Under the pieces are notes generated by a model. That model did not search any database. It was not told where the DNA came from and saw only the letters and a program-made list of their open reading frames with translations. A stretch of 64,000 nucleotides of DNA from Luteimonas sp. MC1825 (lineage in GTDB: Bacteria; Pseudomonadota; Gammaproteobacteria; Xanthomonadales; Xanthomonadaceae): contig NZ_CP061714.1 in the NCBI RefSeq assembly GCF_014764385.1, positions 124,001-188,000 on the forward strand. The letters run 5' to 3'. Shown piece after piece: positions 58,453 through 64,000 of this stretch (position 1 is its first letter; each line of letters starts with the position of its first letter). A program made the position numbers and the translations under genes.

Positions 58453-58733
58453 GTGGCCGTGACGCCTTCGCGGCTCATGTCCCCCGGCATCCGCCTGGCG
58501 GCGGATACCTCCTCCTTGACTTCCCCGCGAAGGCCTCCCGGCCACTTCGGGGCTCTGCGCTGGCTGCCAGGAGCGTGACCGTGCGCGAAATTGCGGGCTG
58601 TGGCTTTGCTCCTCAAAACCACCGCAGTGCGACGTACCGGGTGCCAATGGCCTTGAGAGCGAAGTAAAGGAGGAGGCGATGGCCGCAAGGCCATCGCCGG
58701 GGGACATGAGCACTCAAGGCCATTGGTACCCGG
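58453..58733. repeat. Intergenic double nested-hairpin element, copy 2 (inverted relative to copy 1)
   Basis: Module B' (58453-58545): 21-nt outer arms (19/21), CTCATGTCCCCC, inner stem GGCATCCGCC/GGCGGATACC (58486-58509, one mismatch), TCCTCCTTGACTTC. Module A' (58637-58733): GAAGTAAAGGAGGA, inner stem GGCGATGGCC/GGCCATCGCC (58675-58698), GGGGGACATGAG, outer arms 20/21. The spacer is 91 bp and its two ends resemble copy 1. Read in reverse complement, the order and arm sequences match copy 1 at 42687-42970. In A' both arms carry a paired change (GGCC for GCCC in one, GGCC for GGGC in the other), so pairing is preserved. Confidence 0.9.
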
Positions 58734-58748
58734 CGCAGGCGCGCGCAC

Positions 58749-58778
58749 AAAAAAAACCCCGACCTTGCGGCCGGGGTC
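58749..58778 (-). terminator. Rho-independent terminator of the Ax21-family gene
   Basis: CCCCGACC (58757-58764) pairs with GGCCGGGG (58769-58776) around TTGC, with one mismatch in the stem. Read leftward a run of eight T residues follows (58749-58756). It lies 52 bp beyond the stop of the gene at 58830 and insulates it from the repeat element. Confidence 0.85.
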
Positions 58779-58829
58779 TATGTCGCACAGCGGGGAGAGA
58801 GTCCCTGCGCGATTTCCCATGGAACGGTG

Positions 58830-59396
58830 TTACCAGGTGAAGCGCGGGCCGACGAACCACTCGGTGTCGCCGCCGGCGAACTTGACGTCACCGTTGATGC
58901 CCCAGTTGGGGTTGAACTTCAGGTTGGCGCCCAGACGGCCATAGAAATCGCCGTCGATGCCACCGTCATAGTCTTCGTAGCCGGCCAGCGCGTAGCCGTC
59001 GAAGTTGCGCGCAAGCGAGCCGCGCACGCCGACTTCGGTGCTCCAGCCGTCGAATTCCAGATCGGTGCCGAGCACGCGGCCCGCATCGAGCTTCTGGTAG
59101 GCGACGCGGGCCAGCAGGTCCGCGCGCGGCGAGATCTCGAGGTTGTAGCCAAGGCCGACCTTCAACTGGTCGACATCGAGGCTGGTGTCGTCGATTTCCT
59201 GGCTGCTGTAGCCGCCGAAGACATGGAAATTGGGATGGAACGAGAACGAGCCGTTGACACCGACGCCGTCGGCATCGATGTCGCCGTTGGTGGCCTGGTA
59301 ACCGGCCTCGACGTAGTTGTAGGTGACGCCTTCGGCGGCCGAAGCGGCAAACGGCAGCGCCGCCGCCAGGGTCAGGGCGATCAGGGAACGCTTCAT
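58830..59396 (-). CDS. Ax21-family outer membrane beta-barrel protein
   Basis: 188 aa from ATG 59396 with a signal peptide (IALTLAAALPFAASA). The mature part is amphipathic beta-strands ending in Trp (WFVGPRFTW, an outer-membrane insertion signal). EGVTYNYVEAGYQATNGD, FHVFGGYSSQEIDD, ARVAYQKLDAG and KFNPNWGINGDVKFAGGDTEWF closely follow Xanthomonas Ax21, a secreted/outer-membrane-vesicle protein once proposed as a quorum signal. No raxST/raxABC genes are in view. It is monocistronic with the terminator at 58749. Confidence 0.9.
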   Translation of the reverse strand: MKRSLIALTLAAALPFAASAAEGVTYNYVEAGYQATNGDIDADGVGVNGSFSFHPNFHVFGGYSSQEIDDTSLDVDQLKVGLGYNLEISPRADLLARVAYQKLDAGRVLGTDLEFDGWSTEVGVRGSLARNFDGYALAGYEDYDGGIDGDFYGRLGANLKFNPNWGINGDVKFAGGDTEWFVGPRFTW

Positions 59397-59586
59397 CGGG
59401 GGAGGACCTCGTGCTTGCTTGTTGTTGTTATAGGTCCGGCCATGGACGGCAGGGGAGGGGAGAGAACCGATCGGGGAAATCGGACCCGCCCATGGCCGGA
59501 GCACGTATTCTCGACATCGCGCGACAACGCAGGCTGAATACTGAACTGGACAGTGCAGGAACTTTCGTGCAGTGCACGGGTCGGGA

Positions 59587-60051
59587 TCACGCCGCGCCGT
59601 CGAACCCCAGCTGCCGCCAGGCCTCGTAGGCCACGACCGCCACCGCGTTGGACAGGTTGAGGCTGCGGTTGCCGGGGCGCATCGGCAGGAACAGGCGGCG
59701 GTCGGCGGCAACGGATTCAAGCACCGCGTCGGGCAAGCCACGCGTCTCGCAGCCGAACAGGAAGGCGTCGCCAGCCGCATAGCGTGGAGCGTCATGGCGC
59801 AGCCGCCCGCGCGCGCTGAGCGCGAACAGCCTGGCCGGTGCGATCGCGGCCAGCGCCGCGGCCAGGTCGTCGTGCACCGCCACCCGTGCGTACTCGTGGT
59901 AGTCCAGCCCCGCACGCTTGAGCTGCCGGTCGTCCATGTCGAAGCCCAGCGGCCGCACCAGGTGCAGGCGGGCGCCGGTGTTCGCGCACAGGCGGATGGC
60001 GTTGCCGGTGTTGGGCGGGATCTCCGGCTGGAACAGGATGATGTCGATCAT
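59587..60051 (-). CDS. trmL: tRNA (cytidine/uridine(34)-2'-O)-methyltransferase TrmL
   Basis: 154 aa, a minimal SPOUT (trefoil-knot) methyltransferase: ILFQPEIPPNTGNAIRLCANTGARLHLV, PLGFDMDDRQLKRAGLDYHEYA, AFLFGCETRGLP and LPMRPGNRSLNLSNAVAVVAYEAWRQ. It 2'-O-methylates the wobble base of tRNA-Leu. The three SPOUT motifs and knot are complete. It is the cytosolic housekeeping gene between the Ax21 gene and the SDR. Confidence 0.96.
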   Translation of the reverse strand: MIDIILFQPEIPPNTGNAIRLCANTGARLHLVRPLGFDMDDRQLKRAGLDYHEYARVAVHDDLAAALAAIAPARLFALSARGRLRHDAPRYAAGDAFLFGCETRGLPDAVLESVAADRRLFLPMRPGNRSLNLSNAVAVVAYEAWRQLGFDGAA

Positions 60052-60109
60052 CGCGACGGGGGACGCGGCATGTGGCGCCGCAGGATAGCCGCAGCCGCCG
60101 GGCGCATGG

Positions 60110-60823
60110 CTACCAGGGCATCGCCTCGCCGCGCCAGTCGAGGAAGCTGCCACTCGCCGCCGGCGCAAGCCCGGCGATGACATCGAGCAGGCCACGTGCC
60201 GACGCGTCGACAGGCTCGGTCGCCTGCGCGCCGCCCATGTCGGTCTGCACCCAGCCCGGATGGAACGCCACCACCACGATGCCGCGCTCGGCCAGCGCCT
60301 GCGCCAGCAGCCGCGTCGCCATGTTCTGCGCGGCCTTGCCGAGCGCGTAGCCCGGCGTGCCGAAGCGCGTGGTGCCGGCGATCGAGCCGAGCTGCGAGGA
60401 CAGGTTGGCAACGCGCGCGCCGTCGGCCAGCAGCGGGGCGAGCGCCTCGGTCACCAGCAGCGGGCCGAGCGCGTTGATGCGCAGGCTGTCCTCGAGCTGC
60501 GCCTGGTCGAGGCGGCCGAAGCGTTCGCCGGAGTGCAGCACGCCGGCGTTGTTGATCAGCAGGTCGATGCGGCCGTCGTCGCCGAGCACCAGCGGCAGCT
60601 CATGCGCCAGGCGCGCGCGCGCCTTGCCGTCCGCCACGTCCAGCGGCAGCACGTGCAGGTGGCCGGGGTGCGCGCCGGCCAGCGCATTCAAGGCGCTCGC
60701 CTTGCCGGGTTGCCGGCAGGTGGCGACCACGCGGTCGCCGCGTGCCAGCAGCTGGCGGGTGAGTTCCAGGCCGAGGCCACGGTTGGCGCCGGTGACCAGC
60801 GCATGCAGCGGAGGAGTGTCCAT
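60110..60823 (-). CDS. Short-chain dehydrogenase/reductase (NAD-dependent, Rossmann)
   Basis: 237 aa from ATG 60823 with GGAGGAG-like bases far upstream. Cofactor loop ALVTGANRGLGLELTRQLLARGD, LLINNAGVL, catalytic Ser in NLSSQLGSI and Tyr/Lys in GYALGKAAQNM, then VVAFHPGWVQTDMGG. The arrangement is that of the sniffer/carbonyl-reductase-like SDRs. Substrate unknown. It diverges from the M16 peptidase gene. Confidence 0.88.
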   Translation of the reverse strand: MDTPPLHALVTGANRGLGLELTRQLLARGDRVVATCRQPGKASALNALAGAHPGHLHVLPLDVADGKARARLAHELPLVLGDDGRIDLLINNAGVLHSGERFGRLDQAQLEDSLRINALGPLLVTEALAPLLADGARVANLSSQLGSIAGTTRFGTPGYALGKAAQNMATRLLAQALAERGIVVVAFHPGWVQTDMGGAQATEPVDASARGLLDVIAGLAPAASGSFLDWRGEAMPW

Positions 60824-60945
60824 GCGACGAGCATGCCCCAGCCCGCGTCGGCGTGCAGTGGCCACCCGGGACCAATGGCCCGGGGGCCGCGGCTGGCGGG
60901 GGCGCTACCATTCCCGGTCCGGACCGTACCCAGGATCACCACACC

Positions 60946-63810
60946 ATGCAGATGCCCACGCGCATGCCGCGCCGCGCCACCTTCCTCGCCCTGGCCATGG
61001 CCGCTGCCCTCGGCACGCTCGCCCCGGCCGGCTACGCGAAGGTGCCGCAGGCGGCCCCGGCCGCGGTGGTCGACATCCCGTATGAAACCTTCACCCTGCC
61101 CAACGGCCTGCGCGTGGTCGTGCACACCGACCGCAAGGCGCCGATCGTCGCGGTCAACATCTGGTACCACGTGGGCAGCAAGGACGAGCCGGCGGGGCGC
61201 AGCGGCTTTGCGCACCTGTTCGAACACCTGATGTTCCAGGCGTCGGAGAACCACCAGGGCGAGTTCTTCACGCCCTTCAAGCAGATCGGCGTGACCGACC
61301 AGAACGGCACCACCAACACCGATCGCACCAACTACTTCCAGAACGTGCCGACCACCGCGCTCGACACCGCGCTGTGGATGGAATCCGACCGCATGGGGCA
61401 TTTCCTCGGCGCCGTCGACCAGGCCGCGCTCGACGAGCAGCGCGGCGTGGTGCAGAACGAGAAGCGCCAGGGTGAAAACCAGCCCTACGGCCAAGCGTGG
61501 GAGAAGCTCAACAAGGCGCTGTATCCGGCGGGCCATCCGTACCACCACAGCGTGATCGGCTCGATGAACGACCTCGATGCCGCGTCGCTGGAAGACGTCA
61601 AGACCTGGTTCCGTGCCTGGTACGGCCCGAACAACGCGGTGCTGGTGCTGGCCGGCGACATCGACGTCGCCACCGCGAAGGACAAGGTCGCGAAGTACTT
61701 CGGCCACATCCCGGCCGGTCCGACCATGGCGCAGCCGAAGGTGGACGTGGCGCGGCGCACGGCGTCGACCCGCGAGACCATGCACGACAAGGTGCCGCAG
61801 CCGCGCGTCTACCGCCTGTGGAACGTGGCCGAAGTGACCGATGCCGACCTCGACCGCCTGCAGCTGCTCGGCCAGGTGCTGGGCGGCAGCAAGTCCTCGC
61901 GCCTGGACAAGCGCCTGGTGCACGAGGAGAAGCTGGTCGACAGCATCAGCGCCGGTGCGTACGGCAAGCAGCTGGGCTCCAACTTCATCGTCATGGCGCA
62001 GGTCAAGAAGGGCGTCGACCCGGCCCGGGTCGAGGCGATCATCGACGAGGAAATCGAGCGCCTGCTGGCCGAAGGCCCGACCGCCGACGAGCTCGAGCGC
62101 GCACGCACGGTGTTCCGCGCCGGCTTCATCCGCGGCATCGAGCGCATCGGCGGCTTCGGCGGCAAGGCCGACGCACTGGCCGAATGCGCGGTGTACACCG
62201 GTGACCCGGGCTGCTTCCGCGAATCGCTGGCCGTCATCAACGCCACCTCGGCGAGCGAGGTGCAGGCGGTCGGCCGCACGTGGCTTGGCAGCGGCGACCA
62301 CACCCTGGTGATCGTGGAGGGCGAGCGCACGCCGCTGGCCGAGGAGCCGGCCGGCACCCCCGCGCCGTGGCAGTTGCCGCCGGTGGATGCCGCCTGGTCC
62401 ACCACGCCCCCGAGCGTCGACCGCAGCCAGGGCGTGCCGATGCCCGACGCGTTCCCCGACCTGGTGTTCCCCGCGCTCGAGCGCGCGCGCCTGTCCAACG
62501 GCACTACGGTGATCCTCGCGCGCCGCGCCGGCCTGCCGGTGGTGCAGATGGACTACCAGTTCGCCGGTGGCTACAGCGCCGACGCCAACGGCGCCGCCGG
62601 CACGTCCAGCTTCACCATGGGCATGCTCGACGAAGGCGCGGGTGACCTGGGCGCGCTGGCGTTCGCCGACCGCGCCGAATCGCTGGGCGCGCAGATGGGC
62701 GCCGCCGCCGGGCTCGACAGCGCCAGCGCCTGGTTCTCGGGCCTCACCGAAAACCTCGATGCATCGCTGGCCCTGTATGCCGACCTGCTGCGCCGCCCGC
62801 AGTTCAGCGCCGCCGAGATCGAACGCGTGCGCGCCACCTGGATCGCCAACATCGCCCAGGAGAAGGCACGTCCGCAGACCGCGGCGATGCGCGTGCTGCC
62901 GCCGCTGCTGTACGGCGACGGCCACGCCTACGCGATGCCGTTCACCGGCTCCGGCACCGAGGCGTCGATCGCGGCGCTCGACCGCGACGACCTTGTCGCG
63001 TTCCACCGCGCCTGGGTGCGCCCCGAGGGCGCGACGCTGGTGGTCGTCGGCGACACCACGCTGGAGCAGGTGGTGCCGCTGCTCGAGAAACACTTCGGCG
63101 ACTGGCGTGGCACGGGCCCGGCGCCCGCCGCGCAGTCCGTGCCTGCGACGGTCGCGCGCCCGGCGCAGGGCCGCGTGTTCCTGGTCGACCAGCCGGGCGC
63201 GGTGCAGGCCAACATCTACGCCGGCCAGCTGGTGCCCTCGACCACCGATGCCGGCGCGGTGCGCTTCGACATCGCCAACGGCGTGATCGGCGGCGACTTC
63301 ACCGCGCGTCTCAACATGAACCTGCGCGAGGACAAGCACTGGTCGTACGGCGCGCGCAGCGGCGCGTCGGGCGCGCTCGGCCAGCGGCCGTGGCTGGCGT
63401 CGGCGCCGGTGCAGATCGACAAGACCGCGGAGGCGATGGCCGAGATGCGCCGCGAGATCGGCGCCTTCGCCAGTGGCGAAACCCCGCCCACCGCGGCCGA
63501 GGTCGAACGCATCCGCGCCATCAACACGCTCAGCCTGCCCGGTGCGTACGAGACCGCGGCCTCGGTGGCGTCGACGATCGGCGGCATCGTGCTGTACGGC
63601 CGTCCGGACGACTACGTGGTGCGCCGCAAGGCGGAGATCGAGGCGATGACGCCGGCGCAGGTGGCCGAGGCGGCGAAGACGCTCGACGCCGACACCCTGA
63701 CTTGGGTGGTGGTGGGCGACCTGTCGAAGATCGAGGCGCCGGTGCGCGCGCTCGGCTTCGGCGAGGTGACGGTGATCGACGCCGACGGCAAGCCCGTCGC
63801 CAACCGTTAA
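60946..63810 (+). CDS. M16-family zinc peptidase, two fused units
   Basis: 954 aa with a signal peptide (FLALAMAAALGTLAPAGYA). The first M16 unit carries FAHLFEHLMFQAS with the inverted zinc motif HxxEH (His90, Glu93, His94) and the distal Glu region VQNEKRQGENQPYGQAW. The second unit (about residues 510-954; LVFPALERARLSNGTTVIL, YQFAGGYSADANGAAGT) lacks HxxEH, as is usual for the inactive half. It is predicted to degrade short peptides in the periplasm and is related to pitrilysin/insulinase. Confidence 0.95.
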   Translation: MQMPTRMPRRATFLALAMAAALGTLAPAGYAKVPQAAPAAVVDIPYETFTLPNGLRVVVHTDRKAPIVAVNIWYHVGSKDEPAGRSGFAHLFEHLMFQASENHQGEFFTPFKQIGVTDQNGTTNTDRTNYFQNVPTTALDTALWMESDRMGHFLGAVDQAALDEQRGVVQNEKRQGENQPYGQAWEKLNKALYPAGHPYHHSVIGSMNDLDAASLEDVKTWFRAWYGPNNAVLVLAGDIDVATAKDKVAKYFGHIPAGPTMAQPKVDVARRTASTRETMHDKVPQPRVYRLWNVAEVTDADLDRLQLLGQVLGGSKSSRLDKRLVHEEKLVDSISAGAYGKQLGSNFIVMAQVKKGVDPARVEAIIDEEIERLLAEGPTADELERARTVFRAGFIRGIERIGGFGGKADALAECAVYTGDPGCFRESLAVINATSASEVQAVGRTWLGSGDHTLVIVEGERTPLAEEPAGTPAPWQLPPVDAAWSTTPPSVDRSQGVPMPDAFPDLVFPALERARLSNGTTVILARRAGLPVVQMDYQFAGGYSADANGAAGTSSFTMGMLDEGAGDLGALAFADRAESLGAQMGAAAGLDSASAWFSGLTENLDASLALYADLLRRPQFSAAEIERVRATWIANIAQEKARPQTAAMRVLPPLLYGDGHAYAMPFTGSGTEASIAALDRDDLVAFHRAWVRPEGATLVVVGDTTLEQVVPLLEKHFGDWRGTGPAPAAQSVPATVARPAQGRVFLVDQPGAVQANIYAGQLVPSTTDAGAVRFDIANGVIGGDFTARLNMNLREDKHWSYGARSGASGALGQRPWLASAPVQIDKTAEAMAEMRREIGAFASGETPPTAAEVERIRAINTLSLPGAYETAASVASTIGGIVLYGRPDDYVVRRKAEIEAMTPAQVAEAAKTLDADTLTWVVVGDLSKIEAPVRALGFGEVTVIDADGKPVANR

Positions 63811-63880
63811 GCCGCGAGCGATACGCGGTGCCGTGCCATCGGCGAAGATGGCCGGCACCGCCATTCACGGAGCCAGATCC

Positions 63881-64000
63881 ATGCGCAAGTCGTTCGCGTT
63901 CGTGCCGTTGCTTGTCCTCGCCCTCGGCGGGTGCACCTGGGTGCACATGGCGCCAGGCGCGTCGGCCGTGCGCGTGGTGGCCTCGGCCCCGACCGGCTGC
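63881..64000 (+). CDS. DUF4156-like lipoprotein (cut by window edge)
   Basis: The first 40 residues read MRKSFAFVPLLVLALGGC, a lipoprotein signal with lipobox LGGC, and then TWVHMAPGASAVRVV with a second cysteine at the edge (APTGC). This opening (CTWV... V.V ...GC) is typical of DUF4156 lipoproteins, small envelope proteins of unknown function. The rest lies outside the window. AGCCAGATCC precedes the ATG. Confidence 0.7.
   Translation, partial: MRKSFAFVPLLVLALGGCTWVHMAPGASAVRVVASAPTGC

Noticed and set aside
60688..63864. 1058-codon leftward frame opposite the M16 peptidase
   Set aside because: Antisense of a well-supported gene, with low-complexity Arg/Ala/His composition.

Overview
The window is GC-rich chromosomal DNA with densely packed genes, short intergenic gaps and many ATGA or GTGA stop/start overlaps. 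The gene set points to a member of the Xanthomonadaceae/Lysobacteraceae (Lysobacter/Luteimonas-like): an Ax21-family outer membrane protein, monomeric NADP-isocitrate dehydrogenase, poxvirus-type topoisomerase IB, an indolepyruvate-type oxidoreductase and a hemD-hemX-hemY cluster. This taxonomic call is inference from gene content. I see no rRNA, tRNA, CRISPR array, insertion sequence or prophage.

Layout. 0-11 kb: a truncated TonB-like protein, a DUF3597 protein, a DUF885 peptidase, isocitrate dehydrogenase, GTP cyclohydrolase I, topoisomerase IB, a proline-rich lipoprotein, a barnase/barstar-type pair and a lytic transglycosylase. 10.3-16 kb: an XRE regulator with a membrane protein, divergent from an M28 peptidase across a double-dyad operator, then an Hsp70-like protein, a DUF938 methyltransferase and an SDR. 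16-26 kb: the large indolepyruvate oxidoreductase, a GAF-GGDEF-EAL c-di-GMP protein, secreted proteins and gamma-glutamyltransferase. 25-30 kb: a leftward set of AAA ATPase, lipase and ankyrin-repeat lipoprotein, which looks like an effector/immunity arrangement. 29.6-33.3 kb: ParA-like, SixA, YceI and phospholipase D, mostly overlapping. 33.3-39 kb: two adjacent proteins sharing an unusual C-terminal motif, then thioesterase, acyltransferase, hydrolase, TPR-sulfotransferase and PEBP genes.

39-49 kb holds the nitrogen module: uppP, then glnA behind a textbook sigma-54 promoter with two NtrC boxes 32 bp apart, and further on ntrB-ntrC with an NtrC box abutting the ntrB start codon. NtrBC probably activates glnA and regulates itself. 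Between them lie an amidase, two of the three YceI paralogues and a pirin. 48.6-64 kb: a tandem Cu/Zn-SOD pair in which the first copy has lost its metal ligands, a thiolase, hemY/hemX/hemD, rhodanese-secB-gpsA, an Ax21-family protein, trmL, an SDR, an M16 peptidase and the start of a DUF4156 lipoprotein.

The most unusual structure is a roughly 280-bp intergenic element made of two nested hairpins. It is present twice in opposite orientations, right after glnA (42687-42970) and right after gpsA (58453-58733), with conserved internal-loop sequences and a compensatory arm change. It matches no standard feature class I know.
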